Counted from the first letter of the stretch, positions 1-8,131 are shown. The stretch is DNA of 33,608 nt from Bacteroidota bacterium (GCA_029851965.1 JARKUW010000119.1:1-33608); one strand, 5' to 3'. Notes: generated by a model from the letters alone, not told the origin. Numbers and translations are program-made.

Positions 1-475
1 CCGCTTCCTTGGCCAGATTCTGCGTTGTGAGCAAACGTTCCTGCATGGCAGACTGCTCTTCTAGTTTGTACCACAGCAGGTTTGCCAGCCCGCACCAGGC
101 GAGAAACATGAAGACGAACAGAAAATGAAAGGGTAAGGAAAGTTTAAGAAAGCTGATGTACGTTGGATCGTGTACCAGGTTCTGTAAAGCAAGTTTCGTC
201 AGAATGACGATTATGGCAGACAGAATGAAGGCAATTACGAGCACATACAGCGTTAGTTCATTCTTCGGCTGATAGTACCCGAGCAAGTTGCTAAAGGTCA
301 TGCAACCGAGGGCGAGGAGAACATTGCTGCAAATGCTGTCCATAGCCGAGATTGATGTATTGAAATTTAAAGTCAAGTGGTAGAACAATGCAATGAACAC
401 CGTCCAGCCGCACAAAATTGTAACTGCAATTTTCTGCGACTTTTTCGTCGAAAGCGGTCGGGTGGCCATAATCAT
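1..475 (-). CDS. LytS-type sensor histidine kinase, N-terminal part (cut by window edge)
   Basis: This open frame is absent from the ORF track because it runs off the left edge. Translating the minus strand gives about 157 residues with no stop, starting MIMATRPLSTKKSQK. ATG codons at 475 and 469 are both possible. The first directly abuts the upstream stop codon, so the two genes are almost certainly co-transcribed. Four hydrophobic segments follow (roughly residues 15-35, 45-65, 75-95 and 110-135), then the start of a helix reading EEQSAMQERLLTTQNLAKEA. This is how Bacteroidota LytS/YehU-family kinases look just before their His_kinase domain (usually followed by an INPHFLFN motif). The phosphoacceptor histidine lies outside the window, so kinase identity is inferred from the membrane layout, the linker and the neighbour. 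A LytTR response regulator would be expected next, beyond the edge. Confidence 0.7.
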   Translation of the reverse strand, partial: MIMATRPLSTKKSQKIAVTILCGWTVFIALFYHLTLNFNTSISAMDSICSNVLLALGCMTFSNLLGYYQPKNELTLYVLVIAFILSAIIVILTKLALQNLVHDPTYISFLKLSLPFHFLFVFMFLAWCGLANLLWYKLEEQSAMQERLLTTQNLAKEA

Positions 476-1252
476 CTAGAAATTTCTGATGTCAACGCCA
501 CCAAACAGGGCAACACCTTTCAGGACAACTAATTTCTGTTCACCTCCCTGATAGGGAATTATAGAGGTTTTATCTTCTACCCCGCCGAAGACGGCTACGA
601 TCTCAGATTTCACATTCCAGGTCGGGGGTATAATGATCTTAACACCACCACAGATCGCCGTAATTTCGAGCATGATCGTACCTTGAAAATCTGCCTGACT
701 TAAATTCAGCGTGCAGCCGCCGAATATCGCAACAACCTCCCCGCCTTTTAAATCTTTTGTAAAAATATTCTGATGGGCACCGCCAAAAACATTCACGGAA
801 TCTATGACACTATCCAAATTCGGATTGGATGCCTTTATAAATTCTGGTTCCGGTTCACTAAGGCGAGTGACTACAGCTGGCTCTGTTTCAGCAGCCCGAT
901 TCCAGCGCTTTTTTTTTTCGGATGATTTCTTCGGCGTCAGGATCAGATACAGACCGAGGACAGCCAGCACAATCGCAAAATAATATTTCGTCCAATCCGG
1001 ACCACTAAGTGATTCCAGGGTAAAGTAAGTTCCGAGAAGTACCAGTGCAAGCCAGCCTCCACCTCGGAAATTGCGTTTGACACCCAGGTACAACCCAAGG
1101 CCAATCAGAAAAACATGCCAGCTGAATAGCCAGCCGGGAATATAAACACCTAAGTTCCTTAGAAAGAAGATGACCCCAATGATCAATAAAATCATTCCGC
1201 TCCATACCCGGCTGGCCTGATTGCATTTGGTTTTTACATTTGTGTTTTCCAT
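476..1252 (-). CDS. LiaF-like membrane protein (DUF5668-type N-terminus plus FGG-repeat C-terminus)
   Basis: This is a 258-residue protein with about four membrane helices in residues 18-105 (including WSGMILLIIGVIFFLRNLGV), a charged linker (KKSSEKKKRWNR), and a soluble C-terminal domain from about residue 150. That domain repeats a short glycine motif: VFGGAH, IFGGCT, ICGGVK, VFGGVE and LFGGVD. Such spacing is typical of the stacked beta-strand ladder of LiaF/YvqF C-terminal domains (cell-wall-active antibiotics response family). In Firmicutes, LiaF is an inhibitor of an envelope-stress kinase. In Bacteroidota, proteins of this shape are often encoded next to LytS/LytTR systems, and here the next gene is a LytS-type kinase with no gap. 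A role in modulating that kinase is inference. The start follows an AT-rich leader with a weak promoter candidate. Confidence 0.75.
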   Translation of the reverse strand: MENTNVKTKCNQASRVWSGMILLIIGVIFFLRNLGVYIPGWLFSWHVFLIGLGLYLGVKRNFRGGGWLALVLLGTYFTLESLSGPDWTKYYFAIVLAVLGLYLILTPKKSSEKKKRWNRAAETEPAVVTRLSEPEPEFIKASNPNLDSVIDSVNVFGGAHQNIFTKDLKGGEVVAIFGGCTLNLSQADFQGTIMLEITAICGGVKIIIPPTWNVKSEIVAVFGGVEDKTSIIPYQGGEQKLVVLKGVALFGGVDIRNF

Positions 1253-1267
1253 TGCTTTAATTTTTAT

Positions 1268-1296
1268 CTAAAGTACGGCGCCAGAGGAAACACAAA
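1268..1296 (-). promoter_or_regulatory. Weak promoter candidate for the LiaF-LytS pair
   Basis: On the minus strand a TTTG (1293-1296) is followed after 17 bases by TACTTTAG (1268-1275), seven of eight matches to the Bacteroidota -7 box TAnnTTTG. The spacer is a little shorter than the usual 19-21. The site lies 16 bases from the ATG. Confidence 0.3.
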
Positions 1297-1326
1297 AATA
1301 ACTTATTCACGGATGCAGGTAAAACT

Positions 1327-1357
1327 CCGGTGAATGCCGCCTTAAACCCGGTGAATG
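1327..1357. repeat. 10-bp direct repeat with a 21-bp period upstream of the LiaF-LytS pair
   Basis: CCGGTGAATG occurs at 1327-1336 and exactly again at 1348-1357, so the copies lie on the same face of the helix two turns apart. The pair sits about 30 bases upstream of the -33 candidate for the LiaF-LytS genes and just past the stop of mscL. LytTR-family regulators bind 9-10 bp direct repeats separated by about 12 bp, so this is a candidate operator. The base match to published LytTR consensus sites is only partial. Confidence 0.4.
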
Positions 1358-1367
1358 ATGTTGCCGG

Positions 1368-1811
1368 TTATTTCGACTTTAACAAATCTCTGATCTCAGA
1401 CAACAATACAACTTCATTGCTTGGTGGCGGAACAGGTTGCGGTGCTGCCTCCTGCTTTCTCTTCATGGTGTTTATCGCCTTCACCATCAGAAAAATGATG
1501 AATGCCAGTATAACGAAGTTGATGACCTCGGTGGCAAAATTTCCCCATGCAAAAACAGGCCCTGCTTTCCGGGCTTCCTCTAACGACAAATTGGGATTGC
1601 TTGCCAGCAAGGCCCGGACTTTCGAGGTGAGTGGAAAATAAAAATTGACAAAGCCTTTGTTTCCGATCAGTAAACTGATCGGGGGCATGATAAGATCGTT
1701 AACAGTGGAAGTAACTATTTTCCCGAAGGCGCCGCCGATAATCACACCGACAGCCAGGTCGATAACATTCCCTTTGACCGCAAACTCCTTAAATTCCTTA
1801 ATGAAACTCAT
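1368..1811 (-). CDS. mscL: Large-conductance mechanosensitive channel MscL
   Basis: MscL forms a homopentameric inner-membrane pore that opens under high membrane tension and releases solutes during osmotic downshock. The protein begins [23 protein letters not shown], which matches the conserved N-terminal amphipathic helix and the start of TM1. The second helix is [18 protein letters not shown], followed by a basic cytoplasmic tail. The ORF track start (1910) adds 33 hydrophobic but unconserved residues. I moved the start to 1811, giving 147 residues, close to the family length. The periplasmic loop (about residues 50-85) is longer than in E. coli. The gene is divergent from rpoN across a 174-base AT-rich gap. 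Confidence 0.95.
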   Translation of the reverse strand: MSFIKEFKEFAVKGNVIDLAVGVIIGGAFGKIVTSTVNDLIMPPISLLIGNKGFVNFYFPLTSKVRALLASNPNLSLEEARKAGPVFAWGNFATEVINFVILAFIIFLMVKAINTMKRKQEAAPQPVPPPSNEVVLLSEIRDLLKSK

Positions 1812-1902
1812 ATACTTAAATTTAAATAATAAGATGCTTTTAGTATTTAAATGTATAAATAATAAACAATTAATTAAGATTCTATGTTCGAAAAAAAGGC
1901 CT

Positions 1903-1934
1903 TTTGACAATATTACAAGCAGGCATTAGTTTAT
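1903..1934 (+). promoter_or_regulatory. Promoter candidate for rpoN
   Basis: TTTG at 1903-1906 is followed after 20 bases by TAGTTTAT, which matches TAnnTTTG in six of eight places. The spacing is right for the Bacteroidota primary sigma factor. The leader would be about 45 bases. A perfect 12-bp palindrome (AAAAGGCCTTTT, 1894-1905) overlaps the -33 element and could be an operator or chance AT-rich symmetry. Confidence 0.35.
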
Positions 1935-1985
1935 ATCTAAAGCAAATGCCTATTTTTGACCAGTTATAAATATCTTTTGCGAAAC

Positions 1986-3458
1986 ATGCTTAAACAACAT
2001 TTACAACAGAAATTACTTCAAAAACTATCTCCTCAGCAAATTCAATTTATCAAATTGCTGCAGGTACCTACTGTTGCTTTAGATACGCGTATAAAAGAAG
2101 AACTGGAAGAAAATCCTGCCCTTGAAGATCCAAGCTTGATGGTTGCCGAAGAACCAAAAAGCGAGTATGATGACCTGAATGATACGATAGATGACTTTGA
2201 TGCCAGCATAAAAGAAGAAAACACAGATGAATTCAATGTTGACGACTATTTGCAGGACGACAATACAAATGATTACAGCACTTCATATAGTAACGGCGAT
2301 GACGATGAGGATAAAAAAGAAACGCCTATCGCAATAGAAAGTACTTTCTTTGAAAGTCTTCAAGAACAACTGGACCTCGTACCCCTTTCAAATACGGATT
2401 TTATTATTGGAAAACAGATCATAGGAAGCCTCGATGATGATGGCTATCTAAGAAGGCCAATTACGTCTATGATCGACGATCTTGCTTTTTCTCAAAATGT
2501 GATGGTTGAGGAAGAAGATGTTTTGGAGATGTTAAAAGTCATTCAAAGCTTTGATCCTCCAGGCATCGCAGCCCGGGATCTACAGGAGTGCCTGACACTA
2601 CAGTTGAGACGAAAAGATGCATCCAATCCAATCATTCAGAAAGCCATCATTATCGTCGAGAACTACCTGGACGAGTTCACCAGAAAGCACTACGATAAAC
2701 TGGAAAAATCACTAGGCCTCAACAGTGAAGACCTGAAAGAAATCATCAATGAAATTCTACGCCTGAATCCTAAGCCCGGTGACTCCAATCAGGTGACAAC
2801 CAAACAGCTGCAGGTTATACCAGATTTTCATGTCTCAAACAATGACGGCGTGCTGATTCTCACCTTAAATTCGAAGAATGCACCGGAACTACGGGTCAGC
2901 AGATCCTACATCGACATGTTCGATCATTACGATAAGTCCGCTCAAAAAGATAAAAAGCTTAAAGAAGCCGTTCAGTTCGTTAAACAGAAATTAGATTCCG
3001 CGAAGTGGTTTATTGATGCGATTAAGCAAAGACAACAGACTTTGTTGAAAACCATGAATGCGATCATGCAATACCAGTACGAATATCTGCTTACAGGTGA
3101 TGAACGCAAAATGCGCCCCATGATCCTAAAAGACATTGCGGATAAGATCGATATGGATATTTCTACCGTTTCAAGGGTCGCCAATTCTAAATATGTGCAG
3201 ACAGAATTTGGCACATTCTTGCTCAAATCGTTCTTCTCCGAAGCCATCCAAACAGAGAGCGGCGAAGAAGTATCAAACAAAGAGGTTAAAAAGATCCTCG
3301 AAGATTGTATCGGTAATGAGGACAAGCGCAAGCCGCTTGCAGATGAAAAGCTGACAGATATCCTTAAAGAAAGAGGTTACAATATTGCCAGAAGAACAGT
3401 GGCAAAATATAGAGAACAAATGAATATTCCAGTTGCAAGGTTGCGTAAAGAACTTTAG
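1986..3458 (+). CDS. rpoN: RNA polymerase sigma-54 factor RpoN
   Basis: Sigma-54 directs core RNA polymerase to -24/-12 promoters and needs an AAA+ activator to open DNA. The Gln/Leu-rich region I is clear (LKQHLQQKLLQKLSPQQIQF), followed by an acidic region II (about residues 45-105, rich in D/E/N), the core-binding domain (about 120-300), and the DNA-binding domain. The RpoN box ARRTVAKYRE lies near residues 468-477 of 490. The ORF track start at 1956 is a TTG that adds ten residues. The ATG at 1986 places MLKQHLQQKLLQKLS at the N-terminus, as expected for the family. No sigma-54 activator with an AAA+ domain is visible in the window. Confidence 0.96.
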   Translation: MLKQHLQQKLLQKLSPQQIQFIKLLQVPTVALDTRIKEELEENPALEDPSLMVAEEPKSEYDDLNDTIDDFDASIKEENTDEFNVDDYLQDDNTNDYSTSYSNGDDDEDKKETPIAIESTFFESLQEQLDLVPLSNTDFIIGKQIIGSLDDDGYLRRPITSMIDDLAFSQNVMVEEEDVLEMLKVIQSFDPPGIAARDLQECLTLQLRRKDASNPIIQKAIIIVENYLDEFTRKHYDKLEKSLGLNSEDLKEIINEILRLNPKPGDSNQVTTKQLQVIPDFHVSNNDGVLILTLNSKNAPELRVSRSYIDMFDHYDKSAQKDKKLKEAVQFVKQKLDSAKWFIDAIKQRQQTLLKTMNAIMQYQYEYLLTGDERKMRPMILKDIADKIDMDISTVSRVANSKYVQTEFGTFLLKSFFSEAIQTESGEEVSNKEVKKILEDCIGNEDKRKPLADEKLTDILKERGYNIARRTVAKYREQMNIPVARLRKEL

Positions 3459-3506
3459 TTCTTTACGGCATCCGCTGGTTACCTAAAAATCATATATCTT
3501 TTATTT

Positions 3507-3525
3507 GGATGCGCATTCGGCATCC
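3507..3525. terminator. Hairpin between convergent rpoN and the receiver gene
   Basis: GGATGC and GCATCC pair around a seven-base loop in the 73-base gap between two convergent stop codons. There is no clear T-run on either side, so termination is inferred from position. A partial direct repeat (CGGCATCCG..TGGTTA at 3466 and 3518) lies in the same gap. Confidence 0.35.
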
Positions 3526-3531
3526 GGATGG

Positions 3532-3999
3532 TTAGGAAAGCAGGTTTTGACGGACTAAAAATTCCAACTGTTTATTGGCCACAAGTAGTGCTTCGGTTAA
3601 TTCTTTATTTTCCTTTCTAAGCGCATATATTTCGTAGGCCTTCTCAATATTGATCCGAAGATCTTCATCCATCCATGGCTTCTGAATGTATTTATACACC
3701 TGACCTTTATTGATTGCATCAATAACCGCATTGATGTCTGCATATCCGGTGAGCAGTATTCGGATCGGATCCGGAAACTCTGGAATGATAGACTCCAGGA
3801 ATTCAATCCCTGTCATGACCGGCATCCGCTGATCTGTTATGATCACATGGATAAGTTCGGTTTCCAATACCTTCCTTCCCTCAACGGCAGATTCTGCTGT
3901 GAATATGTTGAATTTCCTTCTAAAGCCGGCTTTAAAGGAGTTTAGATTATGAACTTCATCATCCACGTAAAGCACATTTATTGAGGTATCGGAATTCAT
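3532..3999 (-). CDS. Stand-alone response regulator receiver protein with C-terminal coiled coil
   Basis: The 155-residue protein is a single CheY-like receiver domain (about residues 7-122) followed by a short predicted coiled coil (ALRKENKELTEALLVANKQL). Acidic pocket residues are in YVDDE (D13, D14), the phosphoacceptor is D56 in ITDQRMP, T84 is in LLTGY, and K107 is in the KPW motif. There is no DNA-binding or enzymatic output domain, so it must act by protein-protein contact or as a phosphate sink. Its receiver closely resembles that of the hybrid kinase at 8132 (shared FKA.FRR, FPDP.RILLTGY and KPW motifs), suggesting duplication within the locus. It is divergent from the Rv1355c-family operon across 122 AT-rich bases and probably belongs to the same pathway. 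Confidence 0.9.
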   Translation of the reverse strand: MNSDTSINVLYVDDEVHNLNSFKAGFRRKFNIFTAESAVEGRKVLETELIHVIITDQRMPVMTGIEFLESIIPEFPDPIRILLTGYADINAVIDAINKGQVYKYIQKPWMDEDLRINIEKAYEIYALRKENKELTEALLVANKQLEFLVRQNLLS

Positions 4000-4027
4000 C
4001 AGTATTGTTGTATTTTTTGTTAAATAT

Positions 4028-4060
4028 ATTGCTTTAATAAATTTTAAAAAACTAATTTCG
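4028..4060 (+). promoter_or_regulatory. Promoter candidate for the Rv1355c/acyltransferase/kinase operon
   Basis: ATTG (4028-4031), a 21-base spacer, then TAATTTCG (4053-4060), which matches TAnnTTTG in seven of eight places. The predicted leader is about 55 bases. The gap of 4000-4121 is shared with the divergent receiver gene, so both could be controlled from it. Confidence 0.4.
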
Positions 4061-4121
4061 GAAAATTATTTTAAAAGAATAATGGAGCAATTTTAAGCAA
4101 AAGCTTACAGAATATAGCAAA

Positions 4122-5288
4122 ATGGATAATATTAATTCTTTTATTAGCGCTACAGATCGTTCTGCAATTTACCGGCCAGTTTATTTTAGACCCTCGAACC
4201 CAGAAGATAATGCTTCATTAAACGCCTTATTAGAAGGCAATTCCGGCCTCGAAATCTATGATCAAATTTATAGCCAGCTTACGGAACTGATCAAACTAAA
4301 TAATCCTACAAGAAAGCTTACTGCTGAAGAATACACATCTTTGATTGCCCTTCATGTCAATGGAGAAATCAAAAATTACGGCGTATGGGTCTATTTCCCC
4401 TGGTCAAACAAGCTTGTACACATGCTGGATGAGCAGGAATTTGCGCAGGTGAGAACCAACCGGAACATCCACAAGATCACGCCCGCCCAGATTGAAACCC
4501 TAAAAACGAAAAAGATCGGTATCATCGGGCTTTCTGTTGGTCAGAGCGTCGCGTTGACCCTGGCAATGGAACGTACCTGCGGGGAACTCCGCCTCGCCGA
4601 CTTCGATGAGATCGAACTGAGCAACATGAACAGGATAAAGGTGACGGTCTACGACCTTGGTGTGAACAAGGCCATTGTTGCGGCCCGGCAGATCGCAGAG
4701 CTTGACCCCTTTATCAATGTGGTGTGCTATACGGAAGGCATCACAAATGAGAATATTGACGATTTCTTCACACTTGGTGGTAAACTGGATATTCTCGTAG
4801 AAGAATGCGACGGGATTGACATTAAAGTACTTAGCCGGATAAAAGCGAAATCCCTGGGCGTACCAGTGGTGATGGATACCAACGACAAAGGAATGCTGGA
4901 TGTAGAACGCTTTGATCTTGAACCGGAAAGACATATCTTCCATGGCAGCGTTAATGAGCTGGAAGAACTTAGTCCTGAAGAATTGAAATCAAAACTGAAT
5001 TCCCTGACAATTCCCGAGAAAGTAGGTTATCTTGCCCGCATCATCGGGTATGAAAATCTTTCGGAAGGAATGAAAATCTCCCTCGGAGAAATGAATAAAT
5101 CCATTGTCGGATGGCCGCAGCTTGCTTCTGCAGTGACCCTGGGTGGCGCAATGGTAACGGAGATCAGCAGAAAGATTTTGCTCGACCAATTCACGTCATC
5201 GGGAAGATTTTTCGTTGACTTCGATGAACTGTTTACAGAAGAATTCAATACAATCAGTTATATAGACGGAGACAATGATACACATTAG
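4122..5288 (+). CDS. Rv1355c-family ThiF/E1-like protein (short form)
   Basis: This 388-residue protein carries a ThiF/MoeB/E1-like Rossmann domain. The nucleotide loop is GIIGLSVGQS (about residues 133-142), followed by LADFDEIELSNMNR (about 158-171), which holds the acidic and arginine residues typical of adenylating E1-like enzymes, then ILVEECDGIDIK and GVPVVMDTNDKG. The N-terminal 125 residues (YRPVYFRP, IYDQIYSQLTEL, YGVWVYFPWSNKLVHMLDEQEF, RTNRNIHKIT) match my recollection of the Rv1355c family, whose M. tuberculosis member joins such a module to a nitroreductase-like domain. That second domain is missing here. No zinc CxxC pairs are present. Function and substrate are unknown; adenylation of a carboxylate is the family-level guess. 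The stop overlaps the next start by 14 bases, so the two genes are translationally coupled. Confidence 0.8.
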   Translation: MDNINSFISATDRSAIYRPVYFRPSNPEDNASLNALLEGNSGLEIYDQIYSQLTELIKLNNPTRKLTAEEYTSLIALHVNGEIKNYGVWVYFPWSNKLVHMLDEQEFAQVRTNRNIHKITPAQIETLKTKKIGIIGLSVGQSVALTLAMERTCGELRLADFDEIELSNMNRIKVTVYDLGVNKAIVAARQIAELDPFINVVCYTEGITNENIDDFFTLGGKLDILVEECDGIDIKVLSRIKAKSLGVPVVMDTNDKGMLDVERFDLEPERHIFHGSVNELEELSPEELKSKLNSLTIPEKVGYLARIIGYENLSEGMKISLGEMNKSIVGWPQLASAVTLGGAMVTEISRKILLDQFTSSGRFFVDFDELFTEEFNTISYIDGDNDTH

Positions 5289-5970
5289 AACATTTAGAGC
5301 TCCAGATGACCCTGAGGCTTGTGCAAAATTCATCACAGGTCATAAACGACTACTCGAAATCTACGGTATCTCTCAAATTACCTCCAACCGCCAGGACTGG
5401 GTCGATGATTACAACACCATCGTCATTCTTGTTGAAGACAAGGAAACTAAAATGGTATACGGTGGTGCACGGGTGCAAATGGTTTCCTCGCAATATCAAC
5501 TTCCAATTGAAACCGCTATTGGAAAATATGACCCCAAGATATTTGAAATGATTGAGGCAGACCAGGCCAGAGGTGGAACATGCGAAATCTGCGGATTGTG
5601 GAACTCCAGAGAGGTTGCTGGAATGGGCATCGGTAGCTACATTCTATCCAGGGTCGGCGTGGCAATATCTGCACAGCTCCCGGTAGCAAGCCTATTTGTA
5701 TTGTGCGCTCCTATTACCGTTAAAATGGGCATAAGGCTGGGATGCAGTGTCGAGACCACACTTGGTAATAACGGTTTATTCTATTACCCGAAAGAAGACC
5801 TCGTTGCAACGGTAATGCGTCTTAAGGACATCAACGACCTTAGCCTCGCCACCGAGACAGAACGGACAAAAATGCTCTCCCTTAGAGAAACGCCTCACCA
5901 GTTTAATGACGAAATCGGACCAAAAGGAACTTATAAGGTAGAATACAACATCAAAATTCCAAACTTGTAA
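5275..5970 (+). CDS. GNAT / autoinducer-synthase-like N-acyltransferase
   Basis: This 231-residue soluble protein has features of the GNAT superfamily in its LuxI/FeeM-like branch. A beta-strand segment reads MVYGGARVQMV followed by LPIET. Next come CEICGLWNSREVAGMGIGSYILSR, where G-M-G-I-G-S fits the acyl-CoA/acyl-ACP pyrophosphate loop of motif A, and a hydrophobic strand (VASLFVLCAP) ahead of KMGIRLGCSVE, the usual position of the C-terminal GNAT strand. No signal peptide or membrane helix is present. The acyl donor and acceptor cannot be read from sequence. It overlaps the Rv1355c-family gene by 14 bases and precedes the sensor kinase by 7, so all three are one transcript. A role in making an acylated signal is inference. 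An ordinary acetyltransferase is the main alternative. Confidence 0.6.
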   Translation: MIHIRTFRAPDDPEACAKFITGHKRLLEIYGISQITSNRQDWVDDYNTIVILVEDKETKMVYGGARVQMVSSQYQLPIETAIGKYDPKIFEMIEADQARGGTCEICGLWNSREVAGMGIGSYILSRVGVAISAQLPVASLFVLCAPITVKMGIRLGCSVETTLGNNGLFYYPKEDLVATVMRLKDINDLSLATETERTKMLSLRETPHQFNDEIGPKGTYKVEYNIKIPNL

Positions 5971-5977
5971 CGCCGAA

Positions 5978-8128
5978 ATGAAAATCAAAAAAGTATTCCT
6001 TTTACTTTTCTTATTGCTACATATTAGCGCTCTCACATTTGGATCCTCAACAGGCGACATCACATTCAGCGATGCTACAAAGCTCTCAAAACTTGAAAAA
6101 GGTGCCTCAATCTACATCGACCCTACCGGCAAAATGCCGTTTAAGCAGGTTCTTTCCCAGAAATTTACGGAAACCGACAGCAGCGTCCCCAATCTCGGCA
6201 TCACGTCAGCTACAATATGGGTGAAACTTGACATTCTGAACATGTCTGGTATTCAGGAACTCTTCCTGATGGTTCAGCAACCATCAATTGATCGCATAAG
6301 CCTCTTCGACCCCACCGATAACGGAACATGGACGGTTACAAACCTTGGTGAATATAAAAAGTACTCCAGCAGGATCATTGACAATCCAAATTTCATTTTC
6401 CCACTGAACATTAAGGTCGACTCGGTAAAGACCATTTACCTGCGCGTACAATCAAAAGACCAGATTCAGCTTCCCATTTTAATGGGTTCAGGGCCCTCCA
6501 TTCTGAACCAGAACCTGATTCAAAATCTTTTTTTCGGTATGTACATCGGTATCATCATCATTATGATGCTCTACAACTTGTTTGTCGCCTTTACCGTCCG
6601 GGATTCCAGTTACTACTACTACATTGTTTACATCTTGTTTGTAGGTCTGACACAATTTACCTTCCAGGGATTGTCTTACAAGTTCCTTTGGCCGGAAAGC
6701 CCCTGGATGGCAAACTACAGCTCTATACTGGTGCCCTTCTTCTCCGGATTATCTACCATAATCTTCCTGCAGAAGTTCCTGCAGACCAGAATTTACACGC
6801 CAAAACTTAATTACGGCATCCACGTGCTGTTCGTACTTTATTGCATTGCCTGTGTAGTCGGGATGCTCGGGTACTATGCGCCATCCATAGAATTGCTGCA
6901 GGTAACAGCACTATCAGGCTCATTGTACGTCCTGTATGTCGCCAATGTGATCCGGAGGAAAGGCTATCGCCCCGCGGTATTCTTCCTGATCGGATACTCC
7001 ATCTTTCTATCCTGCATCATCATTTTTGTCCTTCGGAATTTCAACATACTTCCGTTCAATAACTTCACCTCCTACATTCTTGAAATCGGCTCTGTACTGC
7101 AGATTACCTTGCTTTCCTTTGCACTGGCAGACAAGATAAACTTCTTCAGACTTGAAAATGAACAGAGTCAACGGCAGGCACTGGAGGTATCTAAAGAAAA
7201 TGAAAGACTCATTAAAGAGCAAAACATTGTCCTGGAAATTGAAGTCAACAAGCGGACTGAAGAACTCCAGAATTCAAACTTCACATTAAGTCATACATTA
7301 ACAGAACTGAAGGAGGCTCAATCTCAGTTGGTTGACGCAGAGAAGATGGCCGGACTCGGTCAGTTGACCGCCGGGATTGCCCATGAGATCAACAATCCAA
7401 TAAACTTTGTTACCTCAAACATCAAACCCCTGGAACTGGACATCAATGACCTCTATGATGTGATTCAAAAATATGAGGACCTGGATCCGGCCAAGGATAT
7501 CCAGCAGCAAATTGCGGAAGTCGAGAAATTCAAAAGACAGATCGATATTGATTTCATCAAAACAGAGATCAATTCTTTGCTTTCCGGAATTGGTGAGGGC
7601 GCCAAGCGGACTGCCGAGATCATCAGGAGCCTGAAGAACTTCAGCCGCCTTGATGAAAGTGATACTAAGCCGGTCGATTTAAATGAAGGGATCGAGTCTA
7701 CACTCGTGCTTCTTCGGAGCACGATCCCCGGCAACATGAAGGTCGTAAAAGACCTCAAAGAACTTCCGTTGGTGGAATGTTTACCAGGGAAGATCAATCA
7801 GGTGTTCATGAACCTCATAACCAATGCCATACAGGCAGTAAAGGTGAAGCAGCCACATCAACCAGAAGAGTTTCTCTACATTTCGACTTGGTCAGAAGAT
7901 GATCTGGTGAAAATCAGCATCAAAGATACAGGTCCTGGCATGACCGAGGAGATCAAACAGAAGATCTTTGAACCTTTCTTCACCACCAAGGAACCGGGAG
8001 AAGGTACAGGCCTCGGACTATCTATCGTGTTTACGATTGTTGAAAAACATAAAGGTAATATCGATATTGTCACAAAAGTAAACCACGGTACAGAATTTAT
8101 TATTACCTTGCCTGTAAAAAAGATCTAA
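5978..8128 (+). CDS. 7TMR-DISM sensor histidine kinase
   Basis: The 716-residue kinase starts with a signal peptide (MKIKKVFLLLFLLLHISALTFG), then a periplasmic 7TMR-DISMED2-type beta domain (about residues 30-165). A seven-helix 7TMR-DISM membrane region (about 180-395) follows, then a coiled coil (about 400-460), a dimerisation/phosphoacceptor domain with H469 in GIAHEINNP, and a HATPase domain. The HATPase has N616 in the N box (NLITNAIQA), DTGPGM, and the GEGTGLGLS loop. All catalytic motifs look intact. DISMED2 domains are related to carbohydrate-binding folds and are thought to sense small ligands outside the inner membrane. The kinase has no receiver of its own, but the next two genes and the divergent gene each encode one. 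Confidence 0.93.
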   Translation: MKIKKVFLLLFLLLHISALTFGSSTGDITFSDATKLSKLEKGASIYIDPTGKMPFKQVLSQKFTETDSSVPNLGITSATIWVKLDILNMSGIQELFLMVQQPSIDRISLFDPTDNGTWTVTNLGEYKKYSSRIIDNPNFIFPLNIKVDSVKTIYLRVQSKDQIQLPILMGSGPSILNQNLIQNLFFGMYIGIIIIMMLYNLFVAFTVRDSSYYYYIVYILFVGLTQFTFQGLSYKFLWPESPWMANYSSILVPFFSGLSTIIFLQKFLQTRIYTPKLNYGIHVLFVLYCIACVVGMLGYYAPSIELLQVTALSGSLYVLYVANVIRRKGYRPAVFFLIGYSIFLSCIIIFVLRNFNILPFNNFTSYILEIGSVLQITLLSFALADKINFFRLENEQSQRQALEVSKENERLIKEQNIVLEIEVNKRTEELQNSNFTLSHTLTELKEAQSQLVDAEKMAGLGQLTAGIAHEINNPINFVTSNIKPLELDINDLYDVIQKYEDLDPAKDIQQQIAEVEKFKRQIDIDFIKTEINSLLSGIGEGAKRTAEIIRSLKNFSRLDESDTKPVDLNEGIESTLVLLRSTIPGNMKVVKDLKELPLVECLPGKINQVFMNLITNAIQAVKVKQPHQPEEFLYISTWSEDDLVKISIKDTGPGMTEEIKQKIFEPFFTTKEPGEGTGLGLSIVFTIVEKHKGNIDIVTKVNHGTEFIITLPVKKI

Positions 8129-8131
8129 TAT

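Noticed and set aside
1894-1905. Palindrome AAAAGGCCTTTT upstream of rpoN as an operator
   Set aside because: AT-rich symmetric 12-mers are common in such gaps and there is no second copy; noted only in the promoter entry.
1330-1929. Plus-strand ORFs 1330-1641 and 1645-1929
   Set aside because: They lie antisense to mscL, whose conserved residues are on the minus strand, and show no family features.
3466-3533. Partial direct repeat (CGGCATCCG..TGGTTA) flanking the gap after rpoN as an insertion footprint
   Set aside because: The repeats are short and imperfect, and there is no element or remnant between them beyond an AT-rich spacer and a small hairpin.
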